64,000 nucleotides of DNA, taken from Streptomyces rubrogriseus. GTDB lineage: Bacteria > Actinomycetota > Actinomycetes > Streptomycetales > Streptomycetaceae. The translations under genes were made by a program, and so were the position numbers. The stretch spans positions 4,650,001-4,714,000 of the forward strand of contig NZ_CP116256.1 of assembly GCF_027947575.1 (NCBI RefSeq). Direction: 5' to 3'. Under the pieces are notes generated by a model. That model saw only the letters and a list, made by a program, of their open reading frames with translations, searched no databases and was not told the origin of the DNA. This document shows, one piece after another, positions 42,184 through 50,978 of this stretch. The stretch's first letter is position 1. Each line of letters begins with the position of its first letter.

Positions 42184-42789
42184 CTAGTAGCTGTCGTAGC
42201 GGGGCGCACCGCTCGGCCGGTAGACGCCGACGACGGTGCCGCCCTTCGTCGTCGAGACGCTGACCGGCTCCAGCGCGGTGGGAATCGCTCCGTCGGCGAA
42301 CAGCCGCTTGCCGGTCCCGATGATCACCGGGTGGACGGTCAGCCGGTACTCGTCGACGAGGCCGTGCCGCATGAGGGTCTGGGCGAGGTCGCCGCTGCCG
42401 ACGACGTTGAGGTTCCCGCCGTCCGACGCCTTCAGCCTGCGTACGGCGTCGACGGTGTCGCCCTCCAGCAGCGTCGAGTTCTGCCAGTCGAGGGACGTCA
42501 GGGTCCGGGAAGCCACGTACTTGTGCATGCTGTTCATCCGAGCGGTGAACGGGTTGTCGGGGTCGGCGGTCGGCCAGTACGACGCGAAGATGTCGTAGGT
42601 CTTGCGGCCGAGCAGCATGGCGTCGGAGTCCTCGTACCAACCGGCGATGGCCGCGCCGACCTCGTCGTCGTCCACCGGCTTCTGCCAGCCGCCGTGCTCG
42701 AAGCCGCTCTCGGCGTCCTCGTCCGGGCCGCCCGGCGCCTGCATGACGCCGTCCAGCGTCAGAAACGTGCAAACGATGATCTCGCGCAT
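42184..42789 (-). CDS. Dihydrofolate reductase/RibD C-terminal family protein
   Basis: 201 residues. MREIIVCTFLTLDGVMQAPGGP, DAMLLGRKTYDIFASYWP and GSGDLAQTLMRHGLVDEYRLTVHPVIIGTGKRLF are the family blocks of the YwjB/YyaP-like reductases. These bind NADPH but have no agreed substrate. ATG at 42789 is preceded by AAGGGAG at 8 nt; a longer frame adds arginines only. It stands alone between convergent and co-directional accessory genes. Confidence 0.88.
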   Translation of the reverse strand: MREIIVCTFLTLDGVMQAPGGPDEDAESGFEHGGWQKPVDDDEVGAAIAGWYEDSDAMLLGRKTYDIFASYWPTADPDNPFTARMNSMHKYVASRTLTSLDWQNSTLLEGDTVDAVRRLKASDGGNLNVVGSGDLAQTLMRHGLVDEYRLTVHPVIIGTGKRLFADGAIPTALEPVSVSTTKGGTVVGVYRPSGAPRYDSY

Positions 42790-42874
42790 GATGCGCTCCC
42801 TTCGTCGACGGGTAGACCGCACAACCACCGCGGACTCATCGGTGCGGCGTCCGCGCGGGGAGTCACCGGCGCAA

Positions 42875-43357
42875 TCACCGGCGGTTGTCGTCGAGCATCC
42901 GCTCCAACCGGTCGAAACGCTGGTGCAGCGCCCGGGTCGCCTCGGTGTACGCCTCCTCGGCGGCCTTCTCGGTGTGGCGCACGAAGTGGCCCCGGCGCTC
43001 TTGTTCCCTGCCGACGAACCAGGTGGCCAGCGCGGCGGTCACCAGACCGAAGGAGGTGATCCCGGCGACCATCACCACCACGGCCACGAGCCGGCCCCAC
43101 AGGGTCACGGGGTACAGGTCGCCGTAGCCGACGGTCGTCGCGGTCTCCACGGACCACCACAGCGCCCGCGGATACGTGATCAGCTGCGCCCCCGGTGCGC
43201 CGCGCTCGGCCAGGACGGCCAAGTACGAGCCCGCGAGGAGCACGATCACCAGGACGACCGTCGCGGCACCCGCGGCCCTCCAGTGCAGCGCACCGCCGTG
43301 GCGCCCGAGCAGCAGTTTGACCAACCTGGCCACGAGACCGGACAGCATGGGTGGCAT
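42875..43357 (-). CDS. kcsA: pH-gated potassium channel KcsA
   Basis: 160 residues, the same length as S. lividans KcsA and matching my memory of it nearly residue for residue. Two membrane helices (about 23-51 and 86-114) flank the pore helix and the selectivity filter T75-V-G-Y-G79. Glu71 and Asp80, which tune inactivation, are present. The cytoplasmic C-terminal helix ends FDRLERMLDDNRR. The tetramer conducts K+ and opens at acidic internal pH. ATG at 43357 is the classical start; the frame stays open further upstream. Confidence 0.98.
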   Translation of the reverse strand: MPPMLSGLVARLVKLLLGRHGGALHWRAAGAATVVLVIVLLAGSYLAVLAERGAPGAQLITYPRALWWSVETATTVGYGDLYPVTLWGRLVAVVVMVAGITSFGLVTAALATWFVGREQERRGHFVRHTEKAAEEAYTEATRALHQRFDRLERMLDDNRR

Positions 43358-43424
43358 GCTCCGCCACCGGCCGGGACGACGAGGCGACAACGCGCCGGTG
43401 CGCGAGGCACTCCTTTGCGCTCCG

Positions 43425-43449
43425 TGACCGATCTTCACTCCTTCGGTCA
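43425..43449. promoter_or_regulatory. Inverted repeat between kcsA and secreted hydrolase gene
   Basis: TGACCGA, 11 nt, TCGGTCA. It lies in the 164-nt gap between the divergent kcsA and hydrolase genes, a place suited to a regulator of either. No regulator is encoded next to it, so the owner is unknown. Confidence 0.45.
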
Positions 43450-43521
43450 TATCCGTGGTGCCGCGTCCATCACCCGAACGCAGTGTGTTCTGCAGTCCCT
43501 CCCCTCAGAGAAAGCAGGGTC

Positions 43522-44505
43522 ATGGAGCACATACGACGCGCCGCCACCCGGCGGGCGCTACCCCTGGCCGTCCTCCTCCCCGCGGCCGCTCTGATGGCCG
43601 CAGGCCCCTGTCTGGCGTCCGAGAGCGGAGGCGATACCACACCCCCCGGTGGAACGTCCGGAGCCGACAAGCCGACGGTCGTGCTGGTGCACGGCTACTG
43701 GGCGGACGCCTCCGGCTGGGACCGCGTCGTCGGGCACCTGCAGGCTCTGGGCTATCCGGTGGTGGCCACCGCGAATCCGCTGCGCAGCCTCTCCGGCGAC
43801 GCCGACTACCTCGCCGCGCGGCTCAAGGCCATCGAGGGACCCGTCGTGCTCGTCGGGCACTCCTACGGCGGAGCCGTCATCACCAACGCCGCCGCCGGCA
43901 ACCCCAACGTCAAGTCCCTCGTCTACATCGCCGGGTTCGCGCCCGACAAGGGCGAGTCCGCCTTCCAGCTCGCGGCCAAGTTCCCCGGCAGCCGGGTGAC
44001 GGACGACCCGAACGCGCCGGTGCCCACCGCGCTGAACGCCGTACCGCTCGGCGGCGACGCCACGAACGTGGACCTGTACCTCAAGCCGGAGAAGTTCGGC
44101 GACGTCTTCCTGAGCGACCGGCTCGACGCGAGCCGCGTCGAGGTGCTGGCCGCCACCCAGCGGCCCGCGACCGCCGCGTCCGGCAACGAACCGACGCGGG
44201 CCGTCGCGTGGCAGACCATCCCGTCCTGGTACCTCGTCCCCACCGACGACCGCACCATCGGCACCGACAACCTGCGTTTCATGGCGAAGCGGGCCGACGC
44301 CACCACCGTCGAGGTCGACGCCCCGCATGCCGTCATGGAGACCAACCCGGAGGACGTCACCAAACTGATCCTGCGGGCGGCGGGCGACGCGCGGCCGAGT
44401 CTCGCCAGTACCGGCACGAGCGGACGGACCGCGTTCCTCGGCGGCGCGGCGGTGCTCGCCGTCGCGGCGGGCGCGGCCGTCGTGATCCGCGCCCGCCGCG
44501 CCTGA
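43522..44505 (+). CDS. Secreted, sortase-anchored alpha/beta hydrolase
   Basis: 327 residues. An N-terminal signal peptide (about 1-33) is followed by an alpha/beta hydrolase: VLVHGYWADASGWDRV (oxyanion), GHSYGG (nucleophile Ser), an acid region YLVPTDDRTI and DAPHAVM (His). The C-terminus carries LASTG, then a hydrophobic helix and RARRA, which is the LAxTG sorting signal used by class E sortases in Streptomyces. The enzyme is therefore likely linked to the cell wall. The substrate is unknown; related intracellular proteins act on esters. ATG has AGCAGGG upstream. Confidence 0.88.
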   Translation: MEHIRRAATRRALPLAVLLPAAALMAAGPCLASESGGDTTPPGGTSGADKPTVVLVHGYWADASGWDRVVGHLQALGYPVVATANPLRSLSGDADYLAARLKAIEGPVVLVGHSYGGAVITNAAAGNPNVKSLVYIAGFAPDKGESAFQLAAKFPGSRVTDDPNAPVPTALNAVPLGGDATNVDLYLKPEKFGDVFLSDRLDASRVEVLAATQRPATAASGNEPTRAVAWQTIPSWYLVPTDDRTIGTDNLRFMAKRADATTVEVDAPHAVMETNPEDVTKLILRAAGDARPSLASTGTSGRTAFLGGAAVLAVAAGAAVVIRARRA

Positions 44506-44521
44506 ACCCGTCGTCCGACCT

Positions 44522-44548
44522 GCGGTGTCGGTGTCGTGCCGACACCGC
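44522..44548. terminator. Hairpin terminator after hydrolase gene
   Basis: A perfect 10-bp stem GCGGTGTCGG pairs with CCGACACCGC around a 7-nt loop, 16 nt after the hydrolase stop. No T-tract. Confidence 0.75.
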
Positions 44549-44666
44549 GTAGGAGCGATGTCGGGGGCTGTCGGTCGGATGTCGGTGGCCCGTCGGCGGC
44601 AGCTGGCACCTTCGAGTGGTGGCCGGCCGGGGAAGAACCGGACGGCTCGATCCCGAAGGAGCCAGC

Positions 44667-45788
44667 ATGCACACCCCTGTCACGATCATCGGCGCCGGGC
44701 TCGGCGGACTCGTACTGGCCCGCGTCCTGCACGTCCACGCGATCCCGGTCACCGTCTACGAGGCCGACGCGTCCCCTTCGGCGCGCGCCCAGGGCGGACT
44801 GCTGGACATCCACGACTACAACGGGCAGCTCGCGGTCGAGGCGGCCGGGCTGACGGACGAGTTCCGGGCCATTGTTCTGGAGGGCCGCCAGGCCCTGCGG
44901 GTTCTCGACCCGGACGGCACCGTCCGGCTCGACCAGGCCGACGACGGGACCGGTGGACGCCCGGAGGTGCAGCGCGGCGACCTGCGGCGGATTCTGCTCG
45001 ACTCGCTTCCGGCCGGCACCGTGCGCTGGGGTCGCAAGGTCGGCCGTGCCCGTTCGCTCGGCGACGGTCGCCATGAGGTGACGTTCACCGACGGGGGCAC
45101 GGTCGTCACCCGCCTGCTGGTCGGAGCGGACGGCGCGTGGTCACGTGTCCGGCCGCTGCTGTCCTCCGCCACACCCGAGTACGTGGGCAGGTCGGTGGTC
45201 GAGACCTACCTGTTCGACGCCGGCACACGCCACCCGGTGGCCGCGAAGACGGTCGGTGGCGGGATGCTGATCGCTCCCGCACCGGGCAAGGAGATCTTCG
45301 CGCACCGGGAGAAGGACGACACCCTGCACGCCTACGTGGGACTGTCCCGGCCGCTGGACTGGTTCACCGGGATCGACTTCACCGACGGCGCCTCGGCAAC
45401 CGCACGCATCGCCCGGGAATTCGACGGCTGGGCGACGGAGCTCACCGCGCTGATCACCGACAGCGATGTCGCGCCGACCCTGCGCGCCCTCCACGCTCTG
45501 CCGGCCGGACACCGGTGGGAGCGGGTACCGGGGGTGACCCTGCTGGGCGATGCGGCCCACCTCGCCGCGCCCAACGGGGAGGGCGCCAACCTCGCGATGC
45601 TCGACGGGGCGGAACTGGGTACGGCCCTCGCCGCGCACCCGGGCGACGTCGAGGCGGCGCTGGCCGAGTACGAGCGGGTCATGTTCCCCCGCAGTGCCGA
45701 GGCGGCGAGCGACGACATGGTCGGCATGGACTCCCCCGACAACACGGCCCAGGGCCTGATCGACCTGATCGCCGGGAACGGCGTGTGA
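44667..45788 (+). CDS. FAD-dependent monooxygenase (TetX/PHBH-like)
   Basis: 373 residues. FAD motif VTIIGAGLGGLVLARVL at the N-terminus, then the RGDLRRILLDSL arginine region near 108, DG motif LLVGADGAWSRVRPLL near 155 and GVTLLGDAAHLAAPNGEGANLAMLDG near 290. The pattern is that of aromatic hydroxylases including TetX-type drug-inactivating enzymes. It may hydroxylate an aromatic compound. GAAGGAG precedes the ATG. It stands alone between a terminator and a MarR operator. Confidence 0.88.
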   Translation: MHTPVTIIGAGLGGLVLARVLHVHAIPVTVYEADASPSARAQGGLLDIHDYNGQLAVEAAGLTDEFRAIVLEGRQALRVLDPDGTVRLDQADDGTGGRPEVQRGDLRRILLDSLPAGTVRWGRKVGRARSLGDGRHEVTFTDGGTVVTRLLVGADGAWSRVRPLLSSATPEYVGRSVVETYLFDAGTRHPVAAKTVGGGMLIAPAPGKEIFAHREKDDTLHAYVGLSRPLDWFTGIDFTDGASATARIAREFDGWATELTALITDSDVAPTLRALHALPAGHRWERVPGVTLLGDAAHLAAPNGEGANLAMLDGAELGTALAAHPGDVEAALAEYERVMFPRSAEAASDDMVGMDSPDNTAQGLIDLIAGNGV

Positions 45789-45844
45789 GCCGCCGGTAGG
45801 TCACTTGCCGCCGCGGTTTGCCATGGATCCGGTTGCGGAATTAT

Positions 45845-45882
45845 CGTTGAGTACTCATCGAAGTATCAACGTGTTCTCAACG
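45845..45882. promoter_or_regulatory. MarR-type operator repeats upstream of MarR-oxidoreductase pair
   Basis: CGTTGA at 45845-45850 faces TCAACG at 45866-45871, and a second TCAACG follows at 45877-45882. Within the first part TGAGTACTCA (45848-45857) is a perfect 10-bp palindrome, a typical MarR half-site arrangement. It lies directly before the MarR start, so autoregulation is expected. Confidence 0.65.
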
Positions 45883-45895
45883 TGTGAAGGACATC

Positions 45896-46324
45896 ATGGA
45901 CCGGTCACGGAAGGCGGACGACCTCGCACTCGCCCTGGAGCTGACCCGCGCCGCCTCGGGTCTGCGGCGGCGGCTCGATGTACAGGGGCTCTCCTTTCGG
46001 GAGTTCGCCGTCCTGCACCACCTGGCGCACTCCCCCGAGCGGCGGCTGCGCCGGCTCGACCTCGTCGAGCTGCTCGGCATCACACCGTCCGGTGTGGCCC
46101 GGCTGCTCGCGCCGCTGGAGAAGCAGGGGTACGTCGACCGCTGCCCCGACCCGCGCGACGCCCGACGCGCCCTGGTCACCCTGACCGGGGCGGGGGCCGC
46201 ACTGGCCGAGGAGGCCACGGCCGTCGCCACCGACAAGGCCTCGGCGCTGCTCGGCCGGGCGCTCGGCCCCGTGGACCGCGAGGCCTTCGCCGCCCTGCTC
46301 CACCGGTTCACGGAGGTGCTTTGA
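45896..46324 (+). CDS. MarR-family transcriptional regulator
   Basis: 142 residues with a winged helix in the order expected for MarR: LSFREFAVLHHLAHSPERRLRRLDLVELLGITPSGVARLLAPLEKQGYVDRCPDPRDARRALVTLT (about 30-95). The wing DPRDARRA is intact. It begins 4 nt after GAAGGA and is followed by an oxidoreductase after 3 nt, so the two form an operon. Upstream inverted repeats suggest self-control. The inducer is likely an aromatic or electrophilic compound that its enzyme partner reduces; that is inferred. Confidence 0.9.
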   Translation: MDRSRKADDLALALELTRAASGLRRRLDVQGLSFREFAVLHHLAHSPERRLRRLDLVELLGITPSGVARLLAPLEKQGYVDRCPDPRDARRALVTLTGAGAALAEEATAVATDKASALLGRALGPVDREAFAALLHRFTEVL

Positions 46325-46327
46325 CCC

Positions 46328-47353
46328 ATGCTTGCCACCAACCGCCAGTGGGTGCTGACCCGCCGCCCCCGGGGCGACCTCGACCCCTCCCGTCCCGACT
46401 GCTTCGAGCTGCGCGTCGGGCCGGCGCCCGAACCCGGGCCGGGCCAGGTCCTCGTCCGCGTCGACTGGCTGAGCATCGACCCCACTCAGCGGGGGTGGCT
46501 CAACGACGGGCCCAACTACCGTGCGCCGGTGGGACTGGGAGAGGTGATGCGGGGCGGCGGCGTCGGCGAGGTGGTCGCCTCGAACGTCCCCGCGCTCCCG
46601 ACCGGCACGCAGGTGTACGGCGAACTCGGCTGGCAGGACTACGCCGTCGGCGCGCCCGGCGGCCTGTACGGCGTCCACCCCGTTCCGCCCGGAGTCGAAC
46701 CGCGCACCATGCTGGGCCTGTTCGGTGCCACCGGCCTGACCGCCTACTTCGGCATGACCGACGTGGGCCGCCCCGGCCCCGGCGAGACCGTCGTCGTCTC
46801 GGCGGCCGCGGGCGCCACCGGGTCGATCGCCGCCCAGATCGCCAAGGCGCGCGGCGCTCGCGTGATCGGCATCGCGGGCGGCGAACGCAAGTGCCGCTGG
46901 GCGGTCGAGACCGCCGGTCTGGACGCGTGTGTCGACCACACCTGGGACGACGTCCCGGCCGAACTGGCCCGCCTCGCACCCGACGGCGTCGACGTGTACT
47001 TCGACAACGTGGGCGGGGCTCTGCTGGAGGCGGTCCTGGACCGCCTCGCGCTGCGCGCCCGCGTCGTGGTGTGCGGCGGTGTCGCCTCCGGCTACCGGGG
47101 CGAGTCCCCCGCGACCGGCCCCCGCAACTACCTCCAACTCGGCCTTCGCCGGGCCCGCATGGAGGGCTTCGTCTTCCTCGACCACGTCGACCGCTTCCCC
47201 GAGGCGTTCGGCGCGCTCGCCACCTGGTCCGCGAAGGGCGACATCGTCCTGGCGGAGTCCGTGGCGGAAGGCCTCGCCCAGGCTCCCGCCGCCCTCGCCG
47301 GGCTCTTCCGGGGCCACAACCTGGGCAAGCAGCTCGTCCGCCTGCGCGGGTGA
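46328..47353 (+). CDS. NADP-dependent alkenal/one reductase (MDR, PTGR/curcumin-reductase type)
   Basis: 341 residues without zinc ligands. Early block VRVDWLSIDPTQRGWLND, then TMLGLFGATGLTAYFGM and the NADPH motif VVVSAAAGATGSIAAQIAKARGARVIGIAGGERKC near 150-185, then YFDNVGGALLEAVL. This is the family of NADPH reductases for alpha,beta-unsaturated carbonyls. Follows MarR by 3 nt. A 13-bp hairpin ends the operon. Confidence 0.9.
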   Translation: MLATNRQWVLTRRPRGDLDPSRPDCFELRVGPAPEPGPGQVLVRVDWLSIDPTQRGWLNDGPNYRAPVGLGEVMRGGGVGEVVASNVPALPTGTQVYGELGWQDYAVGAPGGLYGVHPVPPGVEPRTMLGLFGATGLTAYFGMTDVGRPGPGETVVVSAAAGATGSIAAQIAKARGARVIGIAGGERKCRWAVETAGLDACVDHTWDDVPAELARLAPDGVDVYFDNVGGALLEAVLDRLALRARVVVCGGVASGYRGESPATGPRNYLQLGLRRARMEGFVFLDHVDRFPEAFGALATWSAKGDIVLAESVAEGLAQAPAALAGLFRGHNLGKQLVRLRG

Positions 47354-47391
47354 CCGGCACCCCAGGGGTCGGGACGCGTTAGGTGCGTGGA

Positions 47392-47423
47392 GCCGACGGC
47401 CGCCGCGGGTGGCGGCCGTCGGC
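47392..47423. terminator. Bidirectional hairpin terminator
   Basis: A perfect 13-bp stem GCCGACGGCCGCC pairs around a 6-nt loop. It sits between the oxidoreductase stop (47353) and the convergent lysyl-oxidase-like gene (stop at 47460). Confidence 0.85.
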
Positions 47424-47459
47424 CCTCCGGCCCGGGGCACTGGCGGCCCCGGGGTCGGG

Positions 47460-49217
47460 TCAGTTCGCGTTCACCAGGTCGTGTGCCGGTACGGTCACGG
47501 TCCGGGCGTCCGGCTTGCCGCCGAGCACGATCTTCCGCAGCGCGCTGTTGTTGTCGAGGTTGGTCTCCTTGAGCCGCTTCTCGGGGTTGGCCAGCACCTG
47601 GATGTAGTACGTGCCGTTGGGCACGTCCGTGATGTCGAAGGACTGGCCCGGCAGGTCCTGGGAGTAGGTGTCGCCGGAGCCGACGTCGAGCACCTCGCGG
47701 ACGGAGATGGAGTTCTCCTCACCGCAGGCGGTGGAGAGATCGGTGTTGAACGGGTGCCAGTTGGCGTTCTTCACCGTGTAGTCGATCGCGTCGGTGTTGG
47801 CCAGGCAGAAGGCCTCCTTGCCGCTGCGCACGGCCTCCTTCTTGTCCGCCTTCAGCAGCCGGTAGCTGGCGAAGTCGGTGAAGTGCCAGTGCATGTGCCC
47901 CGGCCGCGGGTCCCACTCCATGGTGCCGGTCGGGGTGTAGCCGACCTGCTTGCCCTTGGCGTCGTAGAAGTACTGGTAGGCGTCCATCTTGGCCTTGCCG
48001 GGCGACCGGAAGCCGTCCACCACCAGTTGGGCCGGACCGGCGTTCCACACGTTGGCGCTGAAGGCCAGGTAGTCCTTGCCGGGGACGTCCTTCTCCCCGT
48101 CGCTGACGACGATGCCGTAGGCAGGCAGCGAGCGCAGGTCGGGCTTGGGGACGTCCGGCACGGAGGCCTTGCCCGCGGGTCGCTGCGCCAGCGGCTGAAG
48201 TGCCGGGGCCTTGCGCGAGCCGTCGGTCTGGCCTCCCTTGTCGCCGACCGGCGCGGAGCGCGCGGCCTGCTGCTTCTTCAGCGCCCACGGCAGGGCGGGC
48301 GGCGCGGCCCTGAGGGGCCCGTGGCCCACGTTGTACGAGGCACCCGCCCCGCTCGTGACCGGCGCGGCGGCCTGCGCGGGTGTCGGCGCGTGCTCCGGCC
48401 CGTGTCCCGCGTGTGCGGCCGGAGCCTGGTGGGCGGCTCCGTGACCGGCGTGCTCGCCCGCCGTCGCGGACCGGGACGCGGCCGACCCGGCGGCACCCAG
48501 GTCGTCCTCGTAACTCCGTTCCACGACGGTCACCTTGACGGTGGCCGGCTTGTTCGCGATGCCGAAGAGGTCGCGGTACTTCTTGGCGACCCCGACCTTG
48601 GCGGTGTAGGTCCCGGCCGCCAGGGCGACCGGGTCGGTGTAGGAACCCGCGTAGGTGTTGGCCGCCCAGCCCTGCTCGACGCCCCACACCGAACCGAGGG
48701 TGAAGGGGTTGGTGGGGCAGCTCTCCGGATACTTGGAGGTGGCGGGCGCGTCGGGGCGGACCCGGCCGCTGGCGTTGTTCGGACAGAAGTCCTCGGTCCG
48801 GTTCAGGACCTTCTTGCCCGCCTTGTCGGTGATCGTGATCTCCGCGAAGCCGGGCAGTCCGGAGAAGTCCTTCACCGTGCCCTTGGGCAGCGTCTTGGCC
48901 TTGGCCTTGCCGCCCTCGTACACGGTCTGGGTGATGGTCACCGGGTCCTTGTAGGATTTCCTGGTCACCTTCAGCTCCAGCGGCCTGCCCTCTGCGGTGA
49001 GGTAGGTGCCGAGGTCGAGGTAGACCCCCGGGTCCTCCTTCCAGGAGGTGAGCGTGAGTGAGGTGGTCGCGGCGATGAGGCTCAGCTTGGGCCCTGTCGC
49101 CGCTTTCGCCGGCTCCGCGGTGGCGGCCACGAGCCCGGCGGTCACTGCCATGGCGGCGACCGCCGTGGTGCCTGTGAGCAGTGGACGCCGCAGCCGGATG
49201 GTGCGCGTTCTGGTCAT
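47460..49217 (-). CDS. Secreted lysyl oxidase-domain protein (HyaS-like)
   Basis: 585 residues. Signal peptide about 1-40 ending at AKAA. An N-terminal beta-rich region, a low-complexity Ala/His/Gly/Pro stretch (about 245-310) and a C-terminal lysyl oxidase-like domain with the copper loop GHMHWHFTDF near 440. The His-x-His-W-His pattern matches the catalytic copper site. HyaS of S. lividans, a secreted protein of this type, is needed for hyphal aggregation, and this protein fits that description; direct equivalence is from memory. GAGGGA precedes ATG 49217. Extracellular amine oxidation and cross-linking of hyphae are the likely roles. Confidence 0.85.
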   Translation of the reverse strand: MTRTRTIRLRRPLLTGTTAVAAMAVTAGLVAATAEPAKAATGPKLSLIAATTSLTLTSWKEDPGVYLDLGTYLTAEGRPLELKVTRKSYKDPVTITQTVYEGGKAKAKTLPKGTVKDFSGLPGFAEITITDKAGKKVLNRTEDFCPNNASGRVRPDAPATSKYPESCPTNPFTLGSVWGVEQGWAANTYAGSYTDPVALAAGTYTAKVGVAKKYRDLFGIANKPATVKVTVVERSYEDDLGAAGSAASRSATAGEHAGHGAAHQAPAAHAGHGPEHAPTPAQAAAPVTSGAGASYNVGHGPLRAAPPALPWALKKQQAARSAPVGDKGGQTDGSRKAPALQPLAQRPAGKASVPDVPKPDLRSLPAYGIVVSDGEKDVPGKDYLAFSANVWNAGPAQLVVDGFRSPGKAKMDAYQYFYDAKGKQVGYTPTGTMEWDPRPGHMHWHFTDFASYRLLKADKKEAVRSGKEAFCLANTDAIDYTVKNANWHPFNTDLSTACGEENSISVREVLDVGSGDTYSQDLPGQSFDITDVPNGTYYIQVLANPEKRLKETNLDNNSALRKIVLGGKPDARTVTVPAHDLVNAN

Positions 49218-49434
49218 CGATCCCTCGTCCTTCAGGTGCTGGGGGGTGCGGTGGGAAGGAAGCAGGCGGGCACTTGCTGTGCCCGCGCTGTGAGAGGGAG
49301 CGCTCGGATGCCCGGTTGTCCAGAAGGTGGGAAACGGTCGGAGGTTGGCCGGATCGCAGCGCTTTCGAAGCACCTTGCCGGGGTGCAGCAATGTCAGGTC
49401 ACCAAGCGGGTGCCGGGGGTTGCCGCTCGTCGCG

Positions 49435-49944
49435 TCAGTGACTGAGCGGCAGTTCCGCGAGGCCCCGCCACCCCTCCCGGGCGAGGGTGACCAGGTGCAA
49501 GGTGTTGACCGCCGTGGTGATCGGCAGGGCGGCCGCGGTGCGGCGGGCGATGTCGGCGGCGGCCTGCGGTGCCGCGTCCAGGGCCACGGTTACGTGCACC
49601 TGGGGGCGCGGGCCGAATCGGCCGCCGTAGGGCGCCTGCCCCGGAAACGCCGTGCGAACCGCGTCGGCCACCTGGTCCAGTCCGGGCACCGGGACACCGA
49701 CGAACCCGCCGGTTCGTTCGACCGTGGCCAGCCTGACGGGGACCGGGCCGACCGGTAGGGCGGCCCGCAGCCGCCGCAGCTCCGGCTCTCCCACCTCGTC
49801 GGCGGGCAGCCAGGGATAGAGGAGGGTGGCGTGTGCGGGCAGGCCCGGCCGCACCGCCGACCCGTCCACCGCGGCGGCCGCCCGCAACAGCGGTTCGGCG
49901 TCCGGCAGCAGCGCCAGCACCGCCGTCGTTCCCGTCCGGGCCAC
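49435..49944 (-). CDS. 2'-5' RNA ligase-like 2H phosphoesterase
   Basis: 169 residues with the two His-x-Thr signatures of the family: HATLLYPW near 38 and HVTVALD near 115. These form the active site of 2H phosphoesterases, which act on cyclic phosphates or 2'-5' bonds in RNA. The GTG start has GGAGGAACGAG upstream. No partner gene is evident; convergent and co-directional neighbours are unrelated. Confidence 0.85.
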   Translation of the reverse strand: MARTGTTAVLALLPDAEPLLRAAAAVDGSAVRPGLPAHATLLYPWLPADEVGEPELRRLRAALPVGPVPVRLATVERTGGFVGVPVPGLDQVADAVRTAFPGQAPYGGRFGPRPQVHVTVALDAAPQAAADIARRTAAALPITTAVNTLHLVTLAREGWRGLAELPLSH

Positions 49945-49990
49945 CTCGTTCCTCCCCGCGTCCCGTCGTCCCCTGTGGCCGGGCCGTCGG

Positions 49991-50923
49991 TTACGGCACC
50001 GTGTAGCCGGCGGCGCGGAACAGTTCGTACCACTCGGGCCGGGTGAGCGGGAGGTCCGAGCCGAGCGCGGCCGCCTCGACCCGCTCGGGCGTGGTGGTGC
50101 CGAGCACGACCTGCATCCGCGCGGGGTGGCGGGTGATCCAGGCGACCGCGATCGCCTCGGCCGGTACGCCGTACTTCTCGCTCAGCCGGTCGATCACGGC
50201 GTTCAGCTCGGGGTAGCGGGGCGAGCCGAGGAAGGGGCCGTCGAAGAATCCGGCCTGGAAGGGCGACCAGGCCTGGACGGTGATGTCGTGCAGGCGGCAG
50301 TAGTCGACGATTCCGTCGTCGCGCACCACCGACTGGTCGAGACCCTGCATGTTCGCGGCGATGCCCTGGGCGATCATCGGCGCGTGGGTGACCGAGAGCT
50401 GGAGCTGGTTCGCGACGATCGGTTGCCGCACGTACTTGCGCAGGAGGTCGAGCTGGCGCGGCGTCTGGTTGGAGACGCCGAAGGCACGCACCTTGCCCGC
50501 CGCGGACAACTCGTCGAAGGCGCGGGCCACTTCCTCCGGTTCGACCAGCGCGTCGGGACGGTGCAGCAGCAGGATGTCGAGGTACTCCGTGCCCAGTGCC
50601 TCGAGCGAGCCGTTCACCGACTCCACGATGTGCTCGTGGGAGAAGTCGAAGTACGGACCGTCCTTGACGATGCCGGCCTTCGTCTGGATGACGAACTGCT
50701 CGCGCTCCGAGGGGCTGAGTTTCAGGGCCTCGGCGAAACGGCGTTCGCAGCCGTGGCTGCCCGTGCCGTACACGTCCGCGTGATCGAGGAAGGTGATGCC
50801 GGCGTCGCGTGCCGTGTGCACGAGCGTGCGCACTTCGTCGTCGTTCATGTCCTGGATGCGCATCAGGCCGAGGACGACGTTGGGCACGACCATGTCGGTG
50901 CCGGGCAGGGTGAAGGTCTTCAT
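49991..50923 (-). CDS. Aldo/keto reductase (YdhF-like)
   Basis: 310 residues. Catalytic tetrad regions are visible: LDHADVYG (Asp, Tyr), the Lys in VIQTKAGIVKDG and HIVESVNGSLEALGTEYLDILLLHRPD (His). The C-terminal EAIAVAWITRHPARMQVVLGTTTPERVE holds the NADPH site. It reduces carbonyl compounds with NADPH. It follows another aldo/keto reductase (50979-51836) by 55 nt in the same direction, though the two are only distantly alike. Confidence 0.9.
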   Translation of the reverse strand: MKTFTLPGTDMVVPNVVLGLMRIQDMNDDEVRTLVHTARDAGITFLDHADVYGTGSHGCERRFAEALKLSPSEREQFVIQTKAGIVKDGPYFDFSHEHIVESVNGSLEALGTEYLDILLLHRPDALVEPEEVARAFDELSAAGKVRAFGVSNQTPRQLDLLRKYVRQPIVANQLQLSVTHAPMIAQGIAANMQGLDQSVVRDDGIVDYCRLHDITVQAWSPFQAGFFDGPFLGSPRYPELNAVIDRLSEKYGVPAEAIAVAWITRHPARMQVVLGTTTPERVEAAALGSDLPLTRPEWYELFRAAGYTVP

Positions 50924-50978
50924 GCGGCTCTTTCGCTGTGGCTCGGGCGGGTCGGCGGAGGGATCGGGCGGAGACGGA

